64,000 nt of DNA from Rhodocyclaceae bacterium (lineage in GTDB: Bacteria > Pseudomonadota > Gammaproteobacteria > Burkholderiales > Rhodocyclaceae): contig VBWA01000015.1 of NCBI GenBank assembly GCA_006218025.1, positions 1 through 64,000 on the forward strand. Direction: 5' to 3'. Shown here one piece after another: positions 25,543 through 33,536 of this stretch (position 1 is the stretch's first letter; every line of letters begins with the position of its first letter). Below the pieces are notes generated by a model. The model worked only from the letters and a program-made list of their open reading frames with translations, was not told the origin of the DNA and made no database searches. The translations under genes and the position numbers were made by a program.

Positions 25543-26421
25543 GTGATCTGTTTTTCACTTCGTGCTGCATTGGCGGCAGCCCTGATCTTTTCGGCGAGTT
25601 GCGTCCTGTCCGCAGACAAGGCCCCGGGACCCAAACTCGTCGAACGTCCCCAGGGCGACCGAACCGGCCTGACGCTCACCACGCTCGACGAAAAGGCAGC
25701 GCTGCAGCTGTCGCAGAGCGTGATCGGCAAACCCGTTGGCGACCATGTACTGCTCGATCGCCAGGAACGACCGACACCGCTGTCCAAGTATCGCGGCAAG
25801 CCGTTGCTGGTCAATTTCGTTTATACGGCCTGCTTCAACGTCTGCCCCACCACCACGAAGAATCTGCAAAAAGCCGTGGAGACAACGGTCAACGTGCTCG
25901 GGGCCGATCGCTTCAACATCGTCAGCATCGGCTTCAACCAGCCCTTCGATTCACCCCAGGCAATGAAGATCTTTGCCACCCAGTACGGCATCGACCTGCC
26001 CAACTGGGAATTCCTCAGTCCGGCGGCAGCCATCGTCGACGAGCTGACGCAAAATTTCGGCTTCAGCTATGTCGCGACGACCGCCGGCTTCGACCACATG
26101 AACCAGGTCACCATCGTCGATGCCAATGGCAAAATATTCAGACAGGTGTATGGCGAAAAATTCACCGCCGAAGATCTGGCGGAACCGCTCAAGGCGATGA
26201 TCACCGGCGCTCCCATTCCGCCGCAGACCGGCACGCTGGAGGAGATCGCCGACCGGATCAGAATACTCTGCTCGGTCTACGATCCCGTCAGCGGGAAATA
26301 CCGCACCAACTATGCGCTGTATTTCGAGATCGCCGGTTTCATCAGCTTCATGTTCTTCATGGCCTGGGTGGCATGGAGCTTCATGAGAAGTCGCCGCAAG
26401 GACAAGATTCAATCGGGTTGA
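25543..26421 (+). CDS. SCO1/SenC-type copper chaperone with extra C-terminal membrane helix
   Basis: SCO proteins deliver copper to CuA centres. The protein has an N-terminal signal or anchor (start GTG 25543), a thioredoxin fold with the copper-binding CFNVCP motif (CxxxC) and a His in GFDHMNQVTIVD. At 292 residues it is longer than typical SCO (about 200). A C-terminal extension ends in a second hydrophobic span (EIAGFISFMFFMAWVAWSF) followed by RSRRK. It is in the operon with the CuA subunit, so maturation of that subunit is the likely task. Confidence 0.9.
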   Translation: MICFSLRAALAAALIFSASCVLSADKAPGPKLVERPQGDRTGLTLTTLDEKAALQLSQSVIGKPVGDHVLLDRQERPTPLSKYRGKPLLVNFVYTACFNVCPTTTKNLQKAVETTVNVLGADRFNIVSIGFNQPFDSPQAMKIFATQYGIDLPNWEFLSPAAAIVDELTQNFGFSYVATTAGFDHMNQVTIVDANGKIFRQVYGEKFTAEDLAEPLKAMITGAPIPPQTGTLEEIADRIRILCSVYDPVSGKYRTNYALYFEIAGFISFMFFMAWVAWSFMRSRRKDKIQSG

Positions 26422-26427
26422 TGCGAG

Positions 26428-26451
26428 TCAAGTCGGAAAGCCCCCGACTTG
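26428..26451 (+). other. Intergenic inverted repeat
   Basis: CAAGTCGG and CCGACTTG form an 8-base perfect stem around a 7-base loop between the SCO gene and the cytochrome b fusion. No T-run follows. It may modulate readthrough or mRNA stability. Confidence 0.45.
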
Positions 26452-26500
26452 CATATCATCAACCGCTAATAGTCGGCCTTCGTCAACTAGCACCGACGTG

Positions 26501-28087
26501 ATGGAATCTCCCAACGTGAGCTCGCACGCTTCCTTGCGCGGCAACGCGCAAACCCTCTTCGAACGCATCGAGAATTTTCTCGATGCGTCCTTTGGCGGCG
26601 CCGACAATCCCCTGCGCCATCTGGGCGCGCTGGGTCTGTATTTCCTCTGGATACTCGTCGCTACCGGGCTTTATCTCTATACGGTGCTGGATACCAGCAT
26701 CGAAGGCGTCTACAGCTCGATCGGCTGGCTGTCGCAGGAGCAGTGGTATCTCGGCGGCATACTGCGCAGCCTGCATCGCTACGCCTCGGATGCCTTCGTC
26801 CTGGTCATGATGCTGCATCTGCTGCGGGAATGGGCTTTCGGCCGCTACTACGGCTTCCGTCTCTATTCATGGGTGACCGGAGTGCCGCTGATCTGGTTCG
26901 CCTATATCTCGGGCATCGGCGGCTACTGGATCGTCTGGGACCGCCTGGCGCAGTTTTCCGCCATCGCCACCACCGAACTGCTCGACTGGCTACCGATTTT
27001 CAGCTCGCCGGCAGTGCGCAACTTTCTCGCTCCCGACTCGATCAGCGACCGCTTCTTTACCGTGGTCATCTTCATCCACATCGCAATGCCGCTGATGCTG
27101 ATTCTCGGTCTCTGGGCTCATGTCAATCGCATCAGCCGGGTGGACTACCTGCCGTCACGACGAGTCATGCTGGCGACCCTGGCCAGCTTTCTCGTACTGG
27201 CCCTGATCAAGCCGGCGTTGAGCGATGCGCCCGCCAATCTGGCCCTGGCGCCGGCCGAAATCAGGCTGGACTGGTTCATCCTGTTCATCCATCCGCTGAC
27301 CAACATCACCTCGCCGGCGGCTGTCTGGGCATTCGTCTTCGGCACCACGATCCTGCTGTTCGCGCTGCCCTTTCTGCCGCACCCGAAGGCTCAGCCGATC
27401 GCCGTGGTCGACGCTGCCAATTGCAACGGCTGCAGCCGCTGCCACGCCGATTGCCCCTACGAGGCCGTCACCATGGCGATTCATCCCCACAAACCGGGCC
27501 ACAAGATTGCCGTCGTCGATCCCGACCTGTGTGCCAGCTGCGGAATTTGCGCCGGTTCCTGCCCTTCATCGACGCCCTTCCGCAGCCAGCAAAGGCTGGT
27601 GACCGGCATCGACATGCCGCAGCAACCGGTCGATGTGATGCGTCAGCAACTCGAAGCCCAGCTGGCGAAGCTCGGCGGCACGACAAAGCTGGTCGTCTTC
27701 GGCTGCGACAAGGGCGCCGACGTACGCGGCCTGGCCGCAACGGACACCGCCGCAATCAGCCTGATATGCACCGGCATGCTGCCACCTTCCTTCATCGAAT
27801 ACGCGCTGCGCAGCGGCGTCGATGGCATCGTGGTGACGGGCTGCCGCGAGGGCGGCTGCGATTTCCGCCTCGGCATGGCATGGACGCAGGAGCGCCTTGC
27901 CCATCAGCGCGAACCGCATTTGCGCGGCCTCGTACCGCAGGACAGGCTGCGAGTGGTCCATGCATCCCGCAGCGAGGGCGAAAAACTCGCCGCGGCCGTG
28001 AAGGAATTCAAAGCCCGACTCGCAACACAACTGGTCGCCAGCAATAGACCTCCCGCCTATTCCCGGAGAAAAATCCATCATGGCTAA
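26501..28087 (+). CDS. Cytochrome b - two [4Fe-4S] ferredoxin - MvhD-like fusion protein
   Basis: The 528-residue protein begins with a cytochrome b/b6-type N-terminal domain (residues 15-290). It has paired His residues on two helices (RSLHRYASDAF...MMLHLLREW and FIHIAMPLM...LWAHV), predicting two b hemes and quinone contact. Two ferredoxin motifs follow: CNGCSRCHADCP from residue 308 and CASCGICAGSCP from 344. The last part (about 395-500) resembles the hydrogenase [2Fe-2S] subunit MvhD/FrhD, with VVFGCDKGAD, ICTGMLPPSFIEYALRSGVDG and GCREGGCDFRLG. MvhD passes electrons between hydrogenase and heterodisulfide reductase in methanogens. The fusion could move electrons between quinones and a soluble low-potential carrier. 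It overlaps the next gene by 8 bases. I know no characterised protein with exactly this role. Confidence 0.88.
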   Translation: MESPNVSSHASLRGNAQTLFERIENFLDASFGGADNPLRHLGALGLYFLWILVATGLYLYTVLDTSIEGVYSSIGWLSQEQWYLGGILRSLHRYASDAFVLVMMLHLLREWAFGRYYGFRLYSWVTGVPLIWFAYISGIGGYWIVWDRLAQFSAIATTELLDWLPIFSSPAVRNFLAPDSISDRFFTVVIFIHIAMPLMLILGLWAHVNRISRVDYLPSRRVMLATLASFLVLALIKPALSDAPANLALAPAEIRLDWFILFIHPLTNITSPAAVWAFVFGTTILLFALPFLPHPKAQPIAVVDAANCNGCSRCHADCPYEAVTMAIHPHKPGHKIAVVDPDLCASCGICAGSCPSSTPFRSQQRLVTGIDMPQQPVDVMRQQLEAQLAKLGGTTKLVVFGCDKGADVRGLAATDTAAISLICTGMLPPSFIEYALRSGVDGIVVTGCREGGCDFRLGMAWTQERLAHQREPHLRGLVPQDRLRVVHASRSEGEKLAAAVKEFKARLATQLVASNRPPAYSRRKIHHG

Positions 28088-28577
28088 ACCCGCCGCCATC
28101 GTCGGCCAGATCATCCTTTATGGCGCGTTTGCAGCCTTCATCGGCTACTTCGCGACCGCGCCCACCTACAAGCAGATACCCGACGACGTCGCGCTGATCA
28201 AGCTCTCGATGAGCCATCTGGGCGGCCGCGAGTGCCGCAAGCGCACCGCCGAAGAACTGGCCAAGATGCCGCCCAACATGCGCGCGCCCCTGGACTGTCC
28301 GCGCGGGCGTTCCGACATCAAGCTGGTGCTCGAGCTCGACGGCAAGCCGATGTTCGAAACCGTGATGCATCCCACAGGGCTTTCCAAGGACGGCGTCTCG
28401 ACCGTCTACAAGCGCTTCGAGGTCAAGGCCGGCACCTACCAGCTCGGCATCAAGATGAACGACAACCTGGTCAATCCCGGCTTCAACCATGTCAAGGAAG
28501 CGCAAGTCACGCTGAAGCCGGCACAGGTGCTGGTGATTGACTTCAATCCGGACAAGGGCGGCCTGTTTTTCCAATGA
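28080..28577 (+). CDS. Conserved membrane-anchored protein of unknown function
   Basis: The 165-residue product has one N-terminal span (IILYGAFAAFIGYFATAP) and a periplasmic domain with two Cys (GGRECRKRT and APLDCPRG). The domain is beta-rich (DIKLVLELDGKPMFE, GTYQLGIKMND) and is preceded by a helical part. It overlaps the cytochrome b-ferredoxin fusion by 8 bases and is 64 bases from the second cytochrome b fusion, so it is probably a subunit or assembly factor of that complex. I do not recognise its family. Confidence 0.7.
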   Translation: MAKPAAIVGQIILYGAFAAFIGYFATAPTYKQIPDDVALIKLSMSHLGGRECRKRTAEELAKMPPNMRAPLDCPRGRSDIKLVLELDGKPMFETVMHPTGLSKDGVSTVYKRFEVKAGTYQLGIKMNDNLVNPGFNHVKEAQVTLKPAQVLVIDFNPDKGGLFFQ

Positions 28578-28641
28578 GAAATCACCGGAAAATCGCAAAT
28601 ACACCCGACCGAACCTCCATCCTTCCGCGCGGATACAGACA

Positions 28642-30555
28642 ATGCTGACCCTCCTCCAAAAACTCGTGCGCTGGTTCTTCATGCGTGCGGAGAACCTGTT
28701 CAACCACGCCTTCGGCGAAAAGATCAATCCCTTCTACCATCTCGGGACCATCAGCTTCTGGCAATTCTGGCTGCTGATAGGCACCGGGCTTTACCTCTAC
28801 ATCTTCGCCGATACCGCCGTGCATGATGCCTACGAATCCGTGGAGCGCATCACCCACGAGCAGTGGTGGGCCGGCGGCATCATGCGCAGCATTCACCGCT
28901 ACGCCACGGACGGCATGATCCTGACCATGCTGCTGCACATGCTGCGGCACTTCGCCTATGACCGCTACCGCGGCTTCCGCTGGTTTTCCTGGGCCACCGG
29001 CATCGCCCTGATCTGGCTGATATACATCTCCGGCCTCAACGGCTTCATGCTGGTGTGGGACAAACTGGCGCAGTTCGTCGTCGTCGCCACCGCCGAGTGG
29101 TTCGATGTGCTGCCGATGTTCAACGGCACCCTGATCCGCAATTTTATCTACCAGGAAAACGTCACCAGCCGGCTGTTCACCCTGCTCGCCTTCATCCATC
29201 TAGGCGCGCCGCTGATCGCCGGCGTCCTCGCCTGGGTGCATGTGCAGCGCGTGCCGCGCGCCCACGTCAACCCGCCGCGCGAGATCGCGATTGCCTTCAC
29301 CCTGATGTTCGTCGTGCTGGCGCTGGTGAAGCCGGTGGTCAGCCAGGGCGGCGAAGCCGACATGCTGGTGGTGCCGACCAACATCCAGTTCGACTGGTTC
29401 CAGATGCCGGTGCTGGCGCTGGTTTATGTCGTCAATCCGCTGTATCTGTGGTTCGGCATTGTCGGCTTGTCCACCTTGCTGTTCCTCGCCCCATGGCTGC
29501 CGCCCAAGCGCATGGGGTCGGCCCCGGCCGAAGCCGTCGTCACCTTCCACCCCGACCACCGCACCGTCGCCATCCGCTTCGACGAAACCCTGCTCGATGC
29601 CGGCCTGCGCCATGACATCAACCTGCCTTACGAATGCCGTAACGGCGGCTGCGGCCAGTGCAAATGCACGGTGCTGAGCGGCAATGTCGATCCCGGCCTG
29701 TATCAGCCGAGCGCGCTGTCGGCCGAGGAGCGCGCGGCGGGCAAGGTCCTGCTGTGCTGCGCCACCGCACTGGGCGACGTCGAGATCGAGTACGCAGCAG
29801 CAGCGGTGCCCAGTGCGGTTCGCCAGTACACCGCCTACGTGGTGAACATGGAAAAGCTGACCCACGACGTCATGCGCGTCATGCTCAAGCTGCCGCACGG
29901 GCAACAGATTCCGTTCAAGGCCGGGCAGTACATCAACATCATTCTCGACGACGGCCAGCGCCGCGCCTTCTCCTTCGCCAATCCGCCCCATCAGCCCGAC
30001 CTGATCGAACTGCAGATTCGCCTGATGCCGGGTGGCCGCTATACCACCCATGTGTTCGAACACATGAAGGAAGACGATGCCGTGCAGTTCGAAGGCCCGC
30101 TGGGTGATTTCTCATTGCGCGAATCCGAGCGTCCGATCGTGTTCGTTGCCGGCGCCACCGGTTTCGCGCCGGTCAAGAGCATGGTCGAGGATGCCTTCCA
30201 TCGCGGCCTCAAGCGCCCCATCCATCTCTACTGGGGCGTGCGCCAGCTGGCCGACCTGTATCTGCCGGACCTGCCGCAACGATGGGCGCGGGATCACGCG
30301 AACTTTCACTTCATCCCGGTGCTCTCCGATGCCGCGCCAGAAGACAACTGGAGCGGCCGCACCGGGCTGGTGCACGAAGCCATCCTCGAAGACTTCCCCG
30401 ACCTCAGGGGCCACGAGATCTACGCCTGCGGCTCGGTGAAAATGGTCGAGGCGATTTTCCCGTCGCTGAAGAATCAGGGCGCCGAGGAAGGTATGTGCTT
30501 CTCCGATGCCTTCAATATTTCGGCGCGCTCGATGGCGTTCCAGCCGAAACAGTAG
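28642..30555 (+). CDS. Cytochrome b - plant-type [2Fe-2S] ferredoxin - FAD/NAD(P)H reductase fusion
   Basis: ATG 28642 gives 637 residues. The first about 290 form a cytochrome b N-terminal domain with bis-His helices (RSIHRYATDGMILTMLLHML; AFIHLGAPLI...WVHV), similar to the fusion encoded upstream. A [2Fe-2S] ferredoxin follows, with CRNGGCGQCKC from Cys332 and a fourth Cys in LLCCATALG. The last 240 residues are a ferredoxin-NADP reductase-type flavoprotein: RAFSFANPP (FAD), GGRYTTHVF, FVAGATGFAPVKSM (NAD(P)) and YACGSVKMVEA. The order suggests electron flow from NAD(P)H through FAD and [2Fe-2S] to b hemes and quinone, or the reverse. It belongs to the NO-reductase-like operon. Confidence 0.9.
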   Translation: MLTLLQKLVRWFFMRAENLFNHAFGEKINPFYHLGTISFWQFWLLIGTGLYLYIFADTAVHDAYESVERITHEQWWAGGIMRSIHRYATDGMILTMLLHMLRHFAYDRYRGFRWFSWATGIALIWLIYISGLNGFMLVWDKLAQFVVVATAEWFDVLPMFNGTLIRNFIYQENVTSRLFTLLAFIHLGAPLIAGVLAWVHVQRVPRAHVNPPREIAIAFTLMFVVLALVKPVVSQGGEADMLVVPTNIQFDWFQMPVLALVYVVNPLYLWFGIVGLSTLLFLAPWLPPKRMGSAPAEAVVTFHPDHRTVAIRFDETLLDAGLRHDINLPYECRNGGCGQCKCTVLSGNVDPGLYQPSALSAEERAAGKVLLCCATALGDVEIEYAAAAVPSAVRQYTAYVVNMEKLTHDVMRVMLKLPHGQQIPFKAGQYINIILDDGQRRAFSFANPPHQPDLIELQIRLMPGGRYTTHVFEHMKEDDAVQFEGPLGDFSLRESERPIVFVAGATGFAPVKSMVEDAFHRGLKRPIHLYWGVRQLADLYLPDLPQRWARDHANFHFIPVLSDAAPEDNWSGRTGLVHEAILEDFPDLRGHEIYACGSVKMVEAIFPSLKNQGAEEGMCFSDAFNISARSMAFQPKQ

Positions 30556-30645
30556 ACCGGCGAATGCGCACGGCGGGCCCGGGCCGCCGTCCCGCCGGCG
30601 CCAGCGCGGTGCGTCCCTTCGGGAACTTTCCACGCGGCCGCGTAC

Positions 30646-30659
30646 TTGACCGAAATCAA
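30646..30659 (+). promoter_or_regulatory. FNR/DNR-type binding site upstream of the Crp-type regulator
   Basis: TTGACCGAAATCAA matches 9 of 10 positions of TTGAT-N4-ATCAA. It lies 110 bases before the regulator's ATG and may serve autoregulation or FNR control. A degenerate copy of the dispersed repeat (GCCGTCCCGCCGGCGCC, 30587) lies just upstream. Confidence 0.6.
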
Positions 30660-30768
30660 GGTGAACCTGCAATACTCACGGTAGCGTAAGTTCCATCCTG
30701 CGGTGACGCCTCTTAGCCCCGCGGAAATCAGCAGCCCGTCCAGAGGCCGCGAGAATTTGGAGAGACAC

Positions 30769-32289
30769 ATGCCGTCGCAGAACGACATCGACCGAAAGGA
30801 CGTACTGAGGACGCTTCCCCTGTTTGCAGGACTCATTCCGGAACTCCTTGACGAACTGACGCGCGGATCGCACAACGCCACGTTTCAACGAGGTCAGGCC
30901 GTTTACCGGCCCGGCGACAGCGCTGGCGCGATGTATGTCGTGCTGGCGGGCCAAGTCAAACTGGCCCTGTCGTCCAATCGCGGGCAGGAGAAGGTCATCG
31001 ATGTCATTGAAGCGGGGCGATCTTTTGGCGAAGCCGAGCTTTTTGGCACTCACTCCTATCTTGCAGGTGCCCAGGCAGTGAAGCCGACACAGCTGCTGTG
31101 CATTGGTGGGGAGCACGTTCGCCGCATCATGACGCTGGACCCGCGCGTCACGGAGCGCATCATCAATGGGCTGGCGCATCGCCAGATTCAGATGGAAGCC
31201 GAACTGGCGGCGAGCCATTTCTGTTCCGGCAGCCAACGACTGCTCGAATTCTTTCTGTGGCTGGCGGGTCCGGATCGCGCCCCGGCCGGCGACACGCAGG
31301 TGACCCTGAACATCAGCAAATGCCTGCTGGCCTCGCGCTTGGACATGCAACCGGAAACCCTGTCGCGCGCCTTGCGCGATCTGACCGAAGCGGGCTTGAT
31401 TGCCGTCGACAAATACCACATCAGCCTGAGGAACGCCAAAATCGCGCGCTATCTCGCCGATGAACCCTCGGCACGGTCGATCATCCTGCCGGAGCGCCTG
31501 CGCCTGCCGCATGCCAAAGGTAGTGGCCATGCGGTGGCGAGCTCCGCATCCGGCGCCGTAGAACAGGGCGCCGATACCAGACCGTTCCGCGACGCGATCA
31601 ACAAGGCCGGCCGCCAGCGCATGTTGTCGCAGCGCATGGCGAAGTCATGGCTGATGCTGGAGCGGGGCGTCATGTCCCGACGGGCACGGTTGATCCTGAG
31701 GCAATCGGCGGACATGTTCGACAGCCAAATGGCGGAGCTTGACGCTTTGCCCGGCAGCGCCGAGAGCCGCACGGCTTGCACCGAACTCGGCGAGGTCTGG
31801 CGCCCCTATCGGGCATTGCTGGTTTCGCAGCCCGGCCGGGACACAGCGCAAGAACTGTTCAGCATGAACGAGGCCGTGCTGGCGGCGGCAGACAAACTGA
31901 CGCTCAGCTTCGAAAAGGCCGATGGCACTCCGCAAGGCAAGCTGGTCAATCTGGCCGGGCGGGAACGCATGCTGTCGCAGCGCGCCGCCAAGTTCTTCAT
32001 GTTCCGCAGCATGGGCATCGAGGTGTCCGCCTCCCGGGCCGAACTGAAGCGTACCCATGATGAATTCTCGACCGCACTGGTCGAGTTTGCGGCGGCGACA
32101 CGGGGCCAGCCGAAGATCAAGGACGAACTGGAGAAAGTGGCACGACACTGGAACACATTGCAGTCCGCGATGACAAGTCATGATCGCCTGCCCTTCGCCC
32201 CCATCGCGCGCAAGGTATTTGCCACCAGCGAAAATCTGCTGCAGCGCATGGATACAGCCGTGAACCTGTATGCAGGGCTACCCGCCTGA
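30769..32289 (+). CDS. Crp/Fnr-family regulator fused to two PilJ/NarX-like sensory domains
   Basis: ATG 30769 gives 506 residues. Residues 10-125 are a cyclic-nucleotide-binding-type sensor fold (GQAVYRPGDSAGAMYVVLAGQVKL), and 140-225 a Crp winged helix-turn-helix (LASRLDMQPETLSRALRDL). The N-terminal Cys cluster of oxygen-sensing FNR is absent. The C-terminal half holds two copies of the helical PilJ N-terminal-type domain, with the motifs NKAGRQRMLSQRMAKS (residue 278) and NLAGRERMLSQRAAKFF (residue 394). They resemble the nitrate-binding P-box of NarX/NarQ. In those proteins the domain is periplasmic, but here no membrane segment exists, so the sensor would be cytoplasmic. A cytoplasmic nitrate or nitrite response controlling the operon upstream is a plausible reading. 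Confidence 0.9.
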   Translation: MPSQNDIDRKDVLRTLPLFAGLIPELLDELTRGSHNATFQRGQAVYRPGDSAGAMYVVLAGQVKLALSSNRGQEKVIDVIEAGRSFGEAELFGTHSYLAGAQAVKPTQLLCIGGEHVRRIMTLDPRVTERIINGLAHRQIQMEAELAASHFCSGSQRLLEFFLWLAGPDRAPAGDTQVTLNISKCLLASRLDMQPETLSRALRDLTEAGLIAVDKYHISLRNAKIARYLADEPSARSIILPERLRLPHAKGSGHAVASSASGAVEQGADTRPFRDAINKAGRQRMLSQRMAKSWLMLERGVMSRRARLILRQSADMFDSQMAELDALPGSAESRTACTELGEVWRPYRALLVSQPGRDTAQELFSMNEAVLAAADKLTLSFEKADGTPQGKLVNLAGRERMLSQRAAKFFMFRSMGIEVSASRAELKRTHDEFSTALVEFAAATRGQPKIKDELEKVARHWNTLQSAMTSHDRLPFAPIARKVFATSENLLQRMDTAVNLYAGLPA

Positions 32290-32356
32290 GAGTCGGCAAC
32301 AAAGCGAACAGCGCGCTCGACCCGGCGGCATGCAGCTATTGATCCGGCATCAGTGA

Positions 32357-32432
32357 ACTTGAAACCACCGTTCGGGCTGAGCCTGTCGAAGCCCTGCGCG
32401 GCCTTCGACAAGCTCAGGGCGAACGTTCAAGT
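32357..32432. repeat. Long imperfect palindrome (TTCGACAGGCTCAG family)
   Basis: Nested inverted arms are visible: ACTTGAA / TTCAAGT outside, and CGTTCGGGCTGAGCCTGTCG / CGACAAGCTCAGGGCGAACG inside. Similar palindromes are dispersed in many proteobacterial genomes. It lies between the convergent ends of the regulator and the SDR remnant and may act as a bidirectional terminator. Confidence 0.75.
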
Positions 32433-32446
32433 AGGTTGCAGCCGGC

Positions 32447-32863
32447 TCAATAGCGCCCGCCCGAAACGTCAATCGATGCCCCGGTTGTGTAGGAGGCATC
32501 GTCGGAGAGCAACCAAAGCACTGCCTTGGCAACCTCTGCGACAGTTCCGCCCCGTTTCATCGGAATCGCGCCCTTCATTCGATCCACCCGATCGGGGTCG
32601 CCGCCGCTGGCATGAATATCGGTATGGATAATTCCGGGACTGACGACATCGTCCTCGACAGCGACGTCGGCCTGAACGGCGAGCGCTACGCCGCCCTTCG
32701 CGGCAATCGAGGCAACCACCTCATCGGCGGCATCGCGATTGCTCAGGTAACTCACGCAAACCGCGTAATCGTTCTGCGCAGCGAGGCGTGCGACTGCGGC
32801 GCCGATGCCTCTTGAACCGCCGGTAACGATCAACACTTTCTTCACACTTGAACGGGGTAGCAT
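32447..32863 (-). pseudogene. Short-chain dehydrogenase/reductase with large internal deletion
   Basis: The N-terminus is a classic SDR Rossmann start (KVLIVTGGSRGIGAAVARLA), and the C-terminus matches the same family (VSPGIIHTDIHASGGDP, PMKRGGTVAEVAKAVLWLLS, TGASIDVSGGRY). The 138-residue frame lacks about 110 middle residues, which in this family hold the NNAG motif and the catalytic Ser-Tyr-Lys. The deletion is in frame, at about 32638. The product cannot be an active oxidoreductase. Relatives are about 245-250 residues. Confidence 0.85.
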
Positions 32864-32942
32864 GATCTACTTTCCATTGATCGCCAATTGGTGACAAGAC
32901 CGGCAGGTCTTGAATTCCCGGGAGGGTGGATTGCACGTGTCC

Positions 32943-33536
32943 ATGGTTCGCTATCTCGCTGTGCTGGGCGCGCTGCTTCAGGCAGGGCCAATAGTAGCCG
33001 ACACTCTTGCCGGAAGGGTCAGCGGCATCAGCGACGGCGCCACCATCACCGTGGTGGACACCGCCAGGGCCCGGCACACCGTCCGTCTCGCCGCGATCGA
33101 CGCTCCCGAAGCCAGGCAGCCATTCGGTCGGGAATCAAAGCAGCATCTGTCCGACCTGGTGTTTGGCAAGGAGGTCAAGGTCGAATGGCGTCAGCGTGAT
33201 CGCTACGGACGCATCGTCGGCAAAGTGATGGTGCAAAACACTCCCTGTCCGACCTGCCCACCGGCACTCGATGCCGGGCTGGCGCAACTCGAGGCCGGAC
33301 TTGCATGGTGGTATCGCGAATACCGGCGCGAGCAGTCGCTGGCAGACCAGGGGTACTACGAATACGCCGAGTTCGACGCAAAGGCCAGGCGGATCGGATT
33401 GTGGCAGGACGAGGCGCCGTTGCCGCCGTGGGAGTGGCGCAGAAGAAACCAGATCGTGGCCCGGCTGGTCACAGCCCCGGAGCCATTCTCGCCGCAGAGA
33501 ACGAGCATGCGTTCGGCGTCACGCGACCACTCATGA
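32943..33536 (+). CDS. Secreted thermonuclease-like (SNase) protein
   Basis: ATG 32943 gives about 197 residues with a signal peptide ending near PIVADTL. The SNase fold follows, with the catalytic Arg and Glu regions RLAAIDAPEARQPFG and DRYGRIVGKV. Two Cys (NTPCPTCPP) may bind metal or form a disulfide. The C-terminus (WEWRRRNQIVARL) is basic. It probably cleaves nucleic acid in the periplasm or outside the cell. Its end overlaps the convergent esterase gene by 6 bases. Confidence 0.85.
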   Translation: MVRYLAVLGALLQAGPIVADTLAGRVSGISDGATITVVDTARARHTVRLAAIDAPEARQPFGRESKQHLSDLVFGKEVKVEWRQRDRYGRIVGKVMVQNTPCPTCPPALDAGLAQLEAGLAWWYREYRREQSLADQGYYEYAEFDAKARRIGLWQDEAPLPPWEWRRRNQIVARLVTAPEPFSPQRTSMRSASRDHS

